In this document: in pieces, positions 22,356 to 32,880 of the stretch
Layout of the letters: the number at the start of each line of letters is the position of its first letter
Numbering within the stretch: the first letter of the stretch is position 1
NCBI GenBank assembly: GCA_015179045.1
Contig: WHUZ01000002.1
Location: forward strand, 2,728,001-2,792,000
Length of the DNA stretch: 64,000 bases
DNA from: Kalaharituber pfeilii
Taxonomy: Eukaryota > Ascomycota > Pezizomycetes > Pezizales > Pezizaceae
Direction: 5' to 3'
Made by a program: the position numbers and the translations under genes
The notes under the pieces: model-generated
The model's input: the letters and a program-made list of their open reading frames with translations, nothing else
Database searches by the model: none
Told to the model about the DNA's origin: nothing

Positions 22356-25300
22356 TCACAGGTCAGTAACATCCAACGCCATTTCACCACAAATCTCCTT
22401 TGTCAGAGTCTGCAACTCCTCCAGTTGTCCAACAATATCCGTCAACGCCGACGAGTACGCGAATTCTATTTTTCACATCATTAGCTGGGAGTTGAGGGTA
22501 ATGCAAAGGAGAGTGATGCCACTTACGATAAACGTCCGCCCACCTCTTATGCCTCTCAGGCTTGGGCCTCGGCTCCCCTTCCAGCGCCTCCTCCTCCTCC
22601 AGCTCTCTCTCCTCCATCTGGTCCAACAAATGCTTCCTCGCGACTGCCGCAGAGGGAAGGTACCTCGGGATCGGTTTCTTGACGCGGAGCGCTCCACCAA
22701 TGGTGTACAGATTCATCAGAATGCTTGCGACTGCATCGCGGCGGAAGGACAGGAGTGCGCGGTTCTGTTCTTCGGAGCCGGCAAGGTGGTATGGCTGGAA
22801 ATAGAGGCTTGCTTGGCGGACTTGCACGAGATGTTCGAAGAAGCGTTCAAGGGTGTCGATAAGGGCCATGTAAGGGGCTGCTTTGAAGGGGCCGCGAAGG
22901 CGCTGTGGGGATTGTGGTTAGCGCTAACCCAGGTTACCAGGCGCAAGAACATGTATACATGCAATTTCATGTGTCGTCATCTCCAACAATTCCCTCATCC
23001 TCACAAACCCCTCCCTCAGTTTCATATCCAGCATGTATGACTTACTTATATCCTCCTCCGTTGGGTCCACCCCCTCATCATGATATATATATCTCGCCAC
23101 AATCCCGCTATACACAATCCCCAAATTAAACATCATTGCAGATATGGATTTTCTGAGCGCGTGTCGTGCAACGAAGGGCCAGATACACCAGTTTACGACA
23201 ACGGCGGCGCAAATGCCAACGACGATGGCGACGCCGCGGGTCCAGGCGACGTGTGCGGCGGAGTTGAAGCCATAGCCGTTGTAGACAGTGAGAGAGACGA
23301 TAGAGAAGGTGACGCAGGCCATGAGACCGGAGCGGGGGTGGGTGCTGGTGGTCAGGCGGAACACTGGGTGGTGTTAGAATTGCATAGTGACCTCTGTAGG
23401 ATTTAGAGAGGTATATCTCAAGAAATGGTGACTTACTAGCTGGGAACATGTATATCAGAGCGAAGACTGCCATCACATAAGGGTTTCCTGAACCAGCAGC
23501 ATACGCCAGCCCTCCCCAGACGGCGCCCGTTGTGGCTGCAACGCTCCTAGTGATCAGATCTTGCGCATTACCACCGACCTATAGGGTTCATATTTAGCAA
23601 CTTCGGCTATATGTGGCTTCCTAAAGCATCTTACTTACCCTAGGATGCATCATAAACCACGCCGCAATCACCGCCCACCAGATATTATTCTCGTTGTACC
23701 ACCACCTACTCTGATTTAACCATAGCGGCAACGACAAAAACGTCGTCACCGCCGCCAGCTTAATCGCAAACCGTGCCTCAAATCCTTGCAACCTATGCAT
23801 CACTCTCCACACCTTATACCTCGCTGTCGTAGACTCCATTGCCAGCGCAGCATAATCTGGCTGCTTCTCTGCCTCCGTGGTAGCGACAACAGTATGTGAA
23901 GAAATGTTCCACAGCATGCGATCTAGCTCTTCTTTGAACCGGAAGTAGTAGTTGGCTGTGAGTCCCCCGCGGTCATGGCGAACCTGAGGACCCGTCCTGT
24001 AAAGAGCTTTTTTCCATGGATAGCTTGGGAGGAAAAACTTCATGCTTCTTGCTTTGGGCGCAGCGCTCATGGCCATCACCTTTTTGGCAAGTATCTCCAC
24101 AGAGTCCGCAGTCTGGCGCAATGGGTGGACAAATAAGAACAGTTGGACCAGTTCCGGATGCTTGCTGTAGGAACGAGGTAATAGAGGATGGTCGATAAGA
24201 GACACATCTGCTTCGTCGAACGCCGCAATCGTGTCCTTCAGGCGTGCATGGACTACCTCTACACTTTCATTGCATGTGATCTGACATTTCGTAGGAAACT
24301 GCGGGTGACCAGCAATATCCATCAACGCAATGTCGCATGCCGCAAGACTTTGGCTCATGACATCGATAAGGTCTCTAGCCCGCCCTGCAAGGATTTCTTT
24401 AACAAGCTTCAATGGAGGCGTTTGCGCTTCGGCAAGAGGATCAGGCCTCTCGTAAGCAGGAGTATCAATATCAATGATGATATGACTGTGATCTTCCTCG
24501 TCCTCCTCTGACGCAGTAGATGCATTTTCCTCTGAAGTTTCAGGGTCAAAAAGTGTTGTGGTAGGGTCTACGGCCATAAGATCCCGGATAATCGCTTGTA
24601 GGGTATTTCTAAGATGACCAATATCTTTGGGACAAAATCTCGAGAATGTAAGTTCCATACGCATGTCTCGAAATGCTTCCGAGAGATTGATGAGCTGCAT
24701 ATTCAGATTTCGGCGGATCTCTGGTGAGTGCTCTCTAGGTAGCAGGAGGCCATGAAGAGCTGACAACAGTGCATTATGCAATGCCATACTGCGCATCACA
24801 TAGTCAGTGACCGAACGAAAATAATGTATTTTGCAGGTAGAGAATACATACGCAACCTCCCTGTTCCCAGCCCCAGGCATCACTATAATATTCACAGCTA
24901 AGCATACCGCTTGCCCAACAAGCCAAGGTACAGCAAACTCCCGAACCTTCATCCTGTTCCAGTGCGGTTGACCAGGTTCCACAAGACACATGAAAAAGAC
25001 CGCTACTCCCGCACTCATCAGCGCTTGATAGAGTCGGACCATTGTAGACCTCAATCCAGCAATTCCAGCTGCAAATATAATAAGGAAGAGCTCTACAATT
25101 CCTTCTCGCCTTTCTTTGGGCGGGCCAGCCTGGTTCGAAAGCTCAAGTGCCAAACATCCCCATCCCATACCCACTGCCGCGCCCAATACACATAACACCA
25201 ATCCGTCAATCTGAGCTCCAAATGTGCGTCCAGCGTGATTAAGCAAAACAGATATTGTAGCAAAATAATTGTATTTCCCAAGCCACTCCTGCGTAACAGG

Positions 25301-25852
25301 TACCAAACAAAGGATATAACAAACAAAATATGAAAGCAATGATTTGGCAACATTAACCCCTTGATAAGTCCGGAAGACTGTCCAAAGGAAATGAGCAGTT
25401 CCTGTGACCGCGTTGTGCACCAGCTCGGAAAAAAACGGACGAGGAGGGTCGATTGAAGTGGGCAATGGGGGCGTTGTCTCCTGTTTCACCGTCTGCAAAG
25501 GTCGGAAGAATGATGCATCAAAGAACCCATCTCGAAGCTCCTCAACTCCGTATGTGTCATATTGATCCAACTCCAGTTTCTCTAGTAAGTGCTGTAGGTT
25601 TATAGTAGAAACACTTGTCCTCGGAGACCAATGTGAGTTTGGAGTCACCGCTCCTGAAGAGCGGGACGAACGGAACGGACTTTGAGAGTAGGAGCGCAAG
25701 TGGATACTGGAGCCAGAACCCCACGGTCTATCGGGCCGCGAACTTAAGTCAAGCTGAACATGCTTTGGGAATCTCCGGCGAGGTTCGTCTAGCTGTACGG
25801 TTATTGAGCCTCCAGGGTTGGAAGCGGGTGTCTCTGGATCCTCAGCGGCCAT
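22356..25852 (-). CDS. ArAE_2/DUF2421 membrane protein, BRE4-like
   Basis: Large fungal aromatic-acid-exporter-type transporter; the yeast relative Bre4 affects brefeldin A sensitivity. Exons: 23639-25852, 23437-23578, 22951-23363, 22527-22902, 22356-22465; total 3255 nt, 1084 aa. Residues 1-150 are disordered. A first membrane block at about 170-345 (SLLSYFVCYILCLVPVTQEW, ELFLIIFAAGIAGLRS) is the ER-transporter-like N-terminal domain. A long cytosolic middle follows. A second block from about 700 (WWAVIAAWFMMHPRVGGNAQ, AATTGAVWGGLAYAAGSGN) is FUSC-like, and the C-terminal part (RLRGPFKAAPYMALIDTLER on) is DUF2421. The third intron is uncertain: keeping frame between the THEIA block and RLRGPF needs a GTTCTT donor after 22951, unusual but with a good GCTAAC branch site. 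The gap 22048-22355 to its right neighbour's stop shows only A-rich DNA. Substrate unknown. Confidence 0.9.
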
Positions 25853-26353
25853 CCCGCGTGTTCAACGAGAAGCCAAGGGCGGCAACAACCTCAGCGTAGC
25901 ACAGGACGCTTTCATGCAACAGTAGATTTGCAGTCCCGCCGTGGCTTGATGTAGCTTTGGTCTACACCCAGTGCTAGCTGATGGCTCCGTTGATATCATC
26001 AACCTATCCAAGCATTAGCGTCGGCCTGAGAGTGAAGTGTAATGCAGCAATGCAACAATGCAGAGAGCAATAAAGTTTCGTTGTTGGGGGGAAGCCTCGC
26101 TAGGGCTTGGCATGAGGCTAAAGTTACTCCAATTGCAGTTGTTGTATACAAATTATGTAAGCAAATTTCTGATATGGCATTGCACATATGGATATTTTAC
26201 GGTTTTCACTGGGCCTGGATGGTGTTGCATTAAAATATGAAATATTATTCAAGAGCCCAAGCTGTTATGCCTAGGTTTGGGGAGAGAGCTACCAACAAGA
26301 GTTCTTATTTAGAGGATGGGGTACATGTTTTATATGTGAACATTTCTTGCAGG
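25853..26353. other. Upstream of the BRE4-like gene, downstream of HUS1
   Basis: About 500 bp without supportable coding sequence. Contains CAATGCAACAATGCA-type short repeats near 26045. Presumably the promoter of the gene to its left. Confidence 0.45.
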
Positions 26354-27654
26354 TTATACACTGTAAGAGCTCATGTAGTACTATATCATTGTTGGATGGA
26401 GTGTTAGTTCCGGTAAAGTAATCTCAAGACTGCAGTAAATCCATCAAAAGGATGACCTACCGTTAATACAGCAGAGTGATCGTCATCCATATCTGTTAGA
26501 TACACATAAAGCACTAGAGCGTGATTTTCACAGATGCCTGTTTGAATAACCTTACATTAGCAACTCACTTTCCTTCTCATGTAGATAGTTAAATGACTTA
26601 CATGCAATCACTCTCTTGCTAATGCTGTACACCTTCAGCAGCCTGACCCACTCTTTTCCTTCCACCCTAACTTCAGCGAACTCCGCCCTATCCCTTCTAG
26701 TACTTGGATGGTTTTCCAAACCTCCTTCAATCTGCGCTGGGTCGAGCTCCGGATTTACCAGCCCTTTAAATAAGCTCTCGACCTTGACGGTATCTGTCTC
26801 GATTCGCATTTTAAATTCTCCTTGCATGTTAGCTGATAAAAGCAACCTATGACCGTCAGATGCACTGGGCCCAGAGGGCTGCGTGAGTCTGTTAAATCTC
26901 TCCGATATTGCTCTCAATTGCGACAACGGAGGCAAAATGATGTGCACATCTGGCTCAGGACATGTAGGTTCAATGATATCTTGAACACTCGAAGCACTGA
27001 GTACTCTTACAGGGACCTCCTGTGTTACCGTCGTATTACCACTTGCTAAGACTGGAGCGGAGATGCGTGAAGACGACGTCACGGTATTGACAGTCAGACA
27101 CAGGACAGGTAGATGATCAGAGGCTCGTTTAGTAAGACGAATTGAGGCATCTGATGCGGAGAAACACGAGCGCAATGCACGATGAAGGGTATCAAGAGGT
27201 AGCTCTAAATTGATGACATTTTGGGCAGCAGATGCTATACGATAGTCTTCAAATAGGGTATCCTGGAGTGCATGTCAGTAGCGCTCCTTTCGTTAAATTT
27301 TGGGGTGAGGCACACGCATACGATATGTATTACCCTATTATGGTAGAGTCAGTAACTGAGTTAATGGGTCAAAGTATCACAAGCCTTTCAGCTCGATGAG
27401 TAGAACATGGGAAAGGACAGAGAACTGGCACAACATACGCCCAAACTTGTGTTCCTTGTTCTGGAACTATCGTGAATCTGACTTCGGTAGGGTCTAATTT
27501 CATCCATGCTACCTTTCCTAATGAGCTCAGGGAGCTTGTGAGCTCTGTCCTTGTCAGCATAGTTCGAATACAAAATCTTAGTTCGCAGTAACATTCTAGA
27601 TTAGCACCTACTGGTGAAAGTTGATATATTCTTTATAGATGTCTTGAAACGCAT
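26354..27654 (-). CDS. HUS1: Hus1, 9-1-1 DNA-damage checkpoint clamp subunit
   Basis: PCNA-like subunit of the Rad9-Rad1-Hus1 clamp, loaded at damaged DNA to activate the checkpoint kinase. Six exons: 27612-27654, 27439-27544, 27322-27334, 26602-27262, 26461-26537, 26354-26380; total 927 nt, 308 aa, near the family norm. Start MRFKTSIKNISTFTKLTSSL, then WMKLDPTEVRFTIVPEQGTQ, both typical. Exon 3 is a 13-nt microexon giving the residues between QVWA and DTLFEDYRIASA. The body has VNTVTSSS, VTQEVPVRVLSASSVQDI and PEPDVHIILPPLSQL. The end is reached only by splicing: RVIACIC-NHALVLYVYLTDMD, then a last 27-nt exon ending VLTYYMSSYSV, matching the family's C-terminus. Shares a 207-bp divergent promoter with LEA1. 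Confidence 0.93.
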
Positions 27655-27861
27655 AATGGCGGTCAACCCAATAGTGCTTGCACTTCTGAAGGAAACGCAC
27701 CTATAGAACTAGTCTCGTGACCAACATGGAAAGAATTTCTTAGTCATCAATAAGACCCCATGCACATTCAGTTGTTCGCCTGCAACACATCTGCACAACA
27801 CCAGAACAAGTTTATCCCAGCAATTCCCCACGCCTCTACAAACTGTTCATCGTTCTACAAA
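27655..27861. promoter_or_regulatory. Divergent promoter HUS1 / LEA1
   Basis: 207 bp between two opposing ATG codons, so both genes must share or closely pack their promoters. No specific factor site stands out. Confidence 0.55.
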
Positions 27862-28864
27862 ATGAGATTAACCACCGACCTCATCAATGCTTCACTGTCA
27901 TATCTAAACCCGCTGAAGGAAAGAGAGCTTGATCTACGAGGTGCGTAAGCCCAAAGAACAGATACTGCACTTGTTGGGGCGCAGTTAAACGAACATTTTG
28001 CACGTTGCATTGGCATTTTCAGGACATAAGATACCTGCAATTGAGAATCTTGGTGTAGCAAAGGTATTGAGCAAATCCTCACCTTAACAATAAGGCCGTG
28101 ATTTCTGAATTAGCGGTTGTTAGGATCAAGATGCCATCGATTTCACAGACAACGACATCCAACAATTGGGGAACTTCCCACTATCTCCACGGCTCAGGAC
28201 ATTACTCCTTGCCAGGAACCGAATCTCAGTGATTCAGGCAACGTTATCGAAGACAGTCCCGAACCTGACGGTATTGGCAATGAACTCAAATTCAATACAA
28301 GAGCTAGCAGATCTGGATCCATTGGCGGGATGCACACGACTTACACATCTGGTCTTGATGGACAATCCTGTAACGAGGAAGGAGGTGAGTGTGGAATGCT
28401 AGTCAAAAGTAAATACACCTAATGGCGACTCCTAACTGATTATCTCAATCACAGCACTATCGTAATTGGGTCATTTGGAGATGTCCAAGTGTAAGGTACT
28501 TGGACTACCAAAGGGTCAAGGACGCAGAAAGGAAAAAGGCCAAGGAACTGTTTGGAACTCCTGAGGACCCTTCACCCCTAGCCGCTAAAGTAAGAATTGT
28601 CCCTTTATTTGATGCGGATTCGAAATATATGGATGATCTAATTGTTGGTTTCCTCAGATCATGGGAGTTAAATCCCGAACATTCGATGTAGGTCTCTCCG
28701 GAATTAGCGGGCGTGAGAAGGAATATGGTACCCGCCTCACAGATGCGGAAAGAAAGGCTCTGGAGGCGAGGATCAAAGCAGCCAAGTCACTTGAGGAGGT
28801 TACCAGATTGGAGAAGGAGTTGCGTGAAGGGACGTTCATTTCTGCCGAGGCGATGGAAGAATAA
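27862..28864 (+). CDS. LEA1: U2 snRNP protein A' (Lea1)
   Basis: Leucine-rich-repeat protein of the U2 snRNP, working with the B'' protein on U2 stem-loop IV in pre-mRNA splicing. Exons: 27862-27940, 28023-28063, 28124-28384, 28455-28589, 28658-28864; total 723 nt, 240 aa, the usual size. The start MRLTTDLINASLSYLNPLKE and RELDLRGHKIPAIENLGVAK match U2A'. LRRs follow (LRTLLLARNRISVI, LTVLAMNSNSIQEL, LTHLVLMDNPVTRKEHYR), with the family's LRR cap YRNWVIWRCPSVRYLDYQRV. The C-terminus is the common tail with RLTDAERKALEARIKAAKS. All introns are GT-AG and 60-82 nt. Confidence 0.96.
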
Positions 28865-29141
28865 AATGAAGCGGATCTCCTGAATGAGTTATAGTTTAGT
28901 ACTGCATCCAAACTACATACGATTTACAGTAATGTGAAGAATAGCATGATACCAGGATGCCTGAAAACTCCTTCATCCTGTTTCACAAGCTGTACCTCGC
29001 GCAACCGAGAATTAGATAGAAGTGCTCGCTTAGCTTTGGGAGCCAATACTGAAAGGTACCAGCAATTTCATCTTCTCAGGTCCTTCTACATGTATACATC
29101 AGCAAAGGATCCGAAGGTTGCATTTGTCCTGTGATGCAAGT

Positions 29142-29354
29142 TCATTTTGTTCCTTGTTCTCGTTCTCTTCTGCTAGCCGCCTGCACCTCTTAGTCAGCGG
29201 TCTGATTATGATACATACGAGCTTACCAGTAACAAAGCCCCTACTGTTGCCCTTCTACCGTCATACCTTCCCCCGGCCACGAAAATGTCCTGCCTGAAAG
29301 AATTTTAGACAAGAATTGACAAAGCCGCCTTTACGGTTTACTCAAAGCTATCAT
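29142..29354 (-). CDS. Possible very small spliced gene
   Basis: Tentative. Exons 29335-29354, 29227-29293 and 29142-29180 join in frame to a 41-residue protein, MIALSKPQDIFVAGGRYDGR, then ATVGALLLAASRREREQGTK. Both introns are 40-47 nt with GT-AG ends; the second has a good GCTGAC-TAA branch site about 15 nt from the AG. The frame also stays open upstream of the ATG to about 29480 (GIVLAPYVGFRSCLVTG), so the start could lie in an unseen exon. No family recognised. Could be chance. Confidence 0.25.
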
Positions 29355-29813
29355 AGCCCTTTTCGCCAGCAATTTTCCACTAATGCCGGTCACCAAGCAG
29401 CAGCTGCGGAACCCCACATATGGAGCAAGGACTATGCCCCTGTAGCTATCTATAGTATATTTTTGATATGTACATAGCTACCTAGACTGACTGAGCTTGA
29501 TCATGTGTGATCATGATTAATACTCGAGTTGGCGTCCATTCACTTTGTGAGTGCTGTGTTGGGCTCGAGACTAGTGTTGGGCATAAGTTCGCAAGTGATG
29601 ACCCTTATCGATAAGAGGGCTGCTAAGTCACGTTGCCTCGTTGCGCTTACTAAGGCACGGCAACCCACCCTGCTTACGCAGAGGATGCAGTACGTGGGGG
29701 AAACGAAGCTCAAGTTTGAGTCTCAACGCCTCTCAATCTCTCCCACACGCACGCCAGCCTTTTAGTTCCTTCGATACCCACCTTCCTGTTGCACCGATAG
29801 CGAGATACAAGCG
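29355..29813. promoter_or_regulatory. Upstream region of PRE6
   Basis: Presumed promoter and leader of the proteasome gene. No proteasome-associated control element (GGTGGCAAA) is visible. Otherwise nothing recognisable apart from the open frame noted for the small gene. Confidence 0.4.
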
Positions 29814-30975
29814 ATGGGGAGTTACGATAGAGCATTGAGTGGTAAGTTGTATGGAAATGAATTTACAACGTTGGTACCTGGTAGCTGACAATACCGGTTT
29901 CGTTTTGGGTAGTTTTCAGGTACATGCTTCTTCTACTTTTATTTGGGAGGATAAGGCGCTGAACAGATCGCCACAGTCCTGACGGACATGTCTTCCAGGT
30001 TGAATATGCTCTGGAAGCCGTGAAACGAGGTACATATCCATCCCACCATTACCCCACACCTCCCCGCATGGATCCCAATCGGCAGCAACTACCCAACTCT
30101 ATATACAATGAATATACCGTTCTGATCAGTATCAACAAGGTACTTGTGCCGTTGGCGTCAAGGGCGCCGATATCGTTGTCCTCGGCTGCGAAAAACGCTC
30201 TGCCATGAAACTCCAAGATACCCGCATCACCCCATCCAAGATCGGCCTCATCGACAATCATGTCTGTCTTGCCTTTGCCGGGCTGAATGCCGATGCCCGT
30301 ATCCTTATCGACAAGGCTCGTATAGAAGCCCAGTCTCATAGGCTCACAGTTGAGGATGCGGTCACGATTGAATACATCACAAAATTCATTGCAGGGGTAC
30401 AGCAGAGGTATACACAGTCGGGAGGTGTAAGGCCGTTCGGTATTTCGACGTTGGTGATTGGGTTTGACCCAAAGGATACAACTCCGAGGTTATATCAGAC
30501 AGAGCCATCAGGGATCTTCTCTGCATGGTGAGACCAAGCCCGACTCCCATAATTGTACATGGGATCCTCCTGACTAACCCCAATCGTAGGAAAGCAAACG
30601 CCATCGGACGATCTAGCAAGACAGTCAGGGAATTTCTGGAGAGGAATTACAAGGACAACATGGACCGTGAGGAGACCATAAAGCTGACCGTCAAGAGTTT
30701 GTTGGAAGTTGTACAGACCGGTGCGAAGAACATTGAAATTGCTATAATGGCTCCTGGGAAGGCAATTGAGGTTTGCACAGGCTTCTAAAAATTCAATATG
30801 TCTTAGAATATGCTGACCGTAGAACCTTCTACAGATGATGCCAGTAGAGGAGATCGAGTCCTATGTAAAGGACATAGAGAAGGAAAAGCAAGAGGAGGCA
30901 GCAAAGAAGAAGTCTAGGGGAGGTGGATCAAGTGGCGGCGGCCTATTACCTCAGTTTGGCGAGTCATCTTCTTAG
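29814..30975 (+). CDS. PRE6: 20S proteasome subunit alpha4
   Basis: Structural alpha-ring subunit of the 20S proteasome core. Six exons: 29814-29841, 29913-29919, 29977-30029, 30140-30527, 30590-30770, 30835-30975; total 798 nt, 265 aa. Exon 2 is only 7 nt (TTTTCAG) and is needed to complete the absolutely conserved N-terminal motif [20 protein letters not shown]. The rest is typical alpha4: [78 protein letters not shown]. The C-terminal tail is K-rich then GGGSSGGG. All introns are GT-AG except that the acceptor of intron 3 is AAG. The 339 bp to the next gene's stop (30976-31314) show nothing notable. Confidence 0.96.
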
Positions 30976-31314
30976 ATGTAAGGAGGTCATTGGTGTAATA
31001 GCCATATCGAATACTTGGGATTTTCGTTCATGAATGAACTGATGCTAGGGCTGGTCACAAGACCGTGCTAGGGCCATCCGTACTGCAACTACAGCTGAAA
31101 TTCAGCGCCTCATAGAATGCGTAACTGATTGAATTGTAACATCGCTTTCGCTATTAATTGCTTTGCCACGATGAAGTGAAAAGGCATCAAACATACTGTC
31201 AAGACTGCAAAGGGGATAACATCAAACGCCAGCTATGCTGCACAATATTTCTCCCTCCACCTTTACCCATGAACCTCCCCATCTATCCATCCACCTCTCT
31301 CTCTGGCCATACCA

Positions 31315-32428
31315 TCAAACCAACCTATCCGCCGCCTCTTTAATGTCCCATATCGACTTTGGCTCGTCCTCCCCTTTGACCCTCTCATCCTTGAGCATCC
31401 TGTGAACCCGGGAAAAGGAATTATAACAATTAGCACATGGAATCCTAGTCACCCTTTCCCACAGAAATCCATTCTTTTTTTGCAAATAGCATACCTCGGA
31501 TCAACCCTGACATCCTCCCCTTCCACCTGCAGCATGGGCTTAGGCTCCTTGGCGTCGATGACGAAATGGTTGTCGCAGTGCGGGCAGTACTCGTCCGACT
31601 CGTCCCAGTCGGCCGTGTCCTTGCGGAAACACTTTTTGCATTTTTTGCAGGCAAAGACCATTTCGGAGCGCTGCAGGAGCCGATGGGATTCGGTCTCGGC
31701 GTGGCATTGGGCGCAGTCAAACCATTTTTTGCCTAATATGTGAGAGAGGAGTGTTGGGGGTTAGTGAGGGGTTTGGAGAGGTAGGTAGGAGTGGGGGATG
31801 GTGGGGGAGGGGGCGGGGTGGGGGGCGGGGGGTGGGGGGGAGCGGAAAGGAAGTAAAACTGAACAAGGGGAGAACGCTGATTCAATAACTCACAGCAAGG
31901 CGACCGTATTGACACCTGCGCGTTCAGAATGTGTTTGCTATATTACCATTCCACCAACCACCACCTAGTAGTTAGCAAAAATCCTGCTCCCCTATAATTC
32001 GTTCCTGTAAAAATAGCATATCAAAAAAAAACAATTGCGAAAAGTGTCAGACAAAAGTTAACAATCCCGGGGGGGACGAGTCCAATTTGGGCTGCTGGGT
32101 GAAAACTTTGTTGGATCCATATATATATATGATGTACAGAGGGGTATAGAGTATATATAAGTCTCCCGTAACCCTATATCCTTTATCCCCAACAACCTCA
32201 CACCCGATAGAAACAGGAATTCCCACTCCCTCCCTGTCTTCCCTTCTCTCTTTTCCTTCCTCCCCCTTCCGCACTCCGTTTCTCGGGTATAAGTATGTAT
32301 ATAGATATGGTAGTATATAACCCCATCCTCATGCCGGTTATCAGGGGGTATATTATATCTTTAGAACAAAAAAAACATAAAAAGTAAATTTAAATTAAAA
32401 CAAAGATAAATCTTTTAACTCACCACAT
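31315..32428 (-). CDS. CHY zinc-finger protein, 4 exons with a 5-nt first coding exon
   Basis: Small zinc-binding protein of the CHY-finger family; a yeast relative, Hot13, helps Mia40 in the mitochondrial intermembrane space. Exons: 32424-32428, 31894-31937, 31495-31732, 31315-31399; total 372 nt, 123 aa. Cys/His motifs: MCKHILNAQVSIRSPCCKKW, then FDCAQCHAETESH, VFACKKCKKCFRKDT and EYCPHCDNHFVIDAKEP. The conserved start MCKH requires a first coding exon of five bases (ATG TG) followed by GTGAGT, a 486-nt intron (long for this genome), and the acceptor TATAG at 31938. The second intron (31733-31893) is extremely C-rich on the coding strand. The last exon gives MLKDERVKGEDEPKSIWDI. The family call is strong; the first exon is inferred from phase, splice signals and family similarity. 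Confidence 0.85.
31752..31845 (+). repeat. G-rich tract inside a CHY-gene intron
   Basis: On the + strand many runs of 4-8 G are separated by 1-4 bases, enough to form several G-quadruplexes. On the transcribed gene's strand it is a C/A-rich polypyrimidine-like intron body. Confidence 0.8.
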
Positions 32429-32444
32429 GATGTTTTTCTGATTC

Positions 32445-32481
<37 letters not shown>

Positions 32482-32880
32482 GTAAGAAATTCAGCTGTCT
32501 TATCCCCTCAGAGTCTCCCCAAGTTCTCCTTTTTTATTCCACTTTCTCAATTGTTTTTGCTTATTCCCAAGTACCCACTTCGATTTCTTGAATTTCCCCT
32601 TTTTTCGTTTTCTTTTTTTTGGGGAGGGCAGTGGAGAGAGTGGATGGGGTATCTCAAGTTCTTCAATAACTTCAACTTCTTCAACTCTTTCCAGTTCGAA
32701 GGTTGAAGTTAAACTGTGTAGCAACTTGGCGAACGTATATGCCGCCCCGGAAGATCTGGCTTACTCAACCACTCCACCTCTAAATAATCACGTGACATAC
32801 AAGGCAGCTTTATCTGAAGGCGACCGCCGGGATGCAGCAACTCCGGTATACATATCCGTCAAGTTCGAGCCCCCCCAGCA
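32429..32880. promoter_or_regulatory. Divergent promoter CHY gene / SHY1
   Basis: About 450 bp between two start codons pointing apart. It holds an uninterrupted T30 run (32451-32480) only 23 bp from the CHY start and a T/C-rich leader, and ATCACGTGA near 32788. Confidence 0.5.
32451..32480. repeat. T30 homopolymer in the CHY/SHY1 promoter
   Basis: Third pure homopolymer of exactly 30 nt in this window, after a TTCTTTCTC lead-in and before GGTAAG. Confidence 0.9.
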
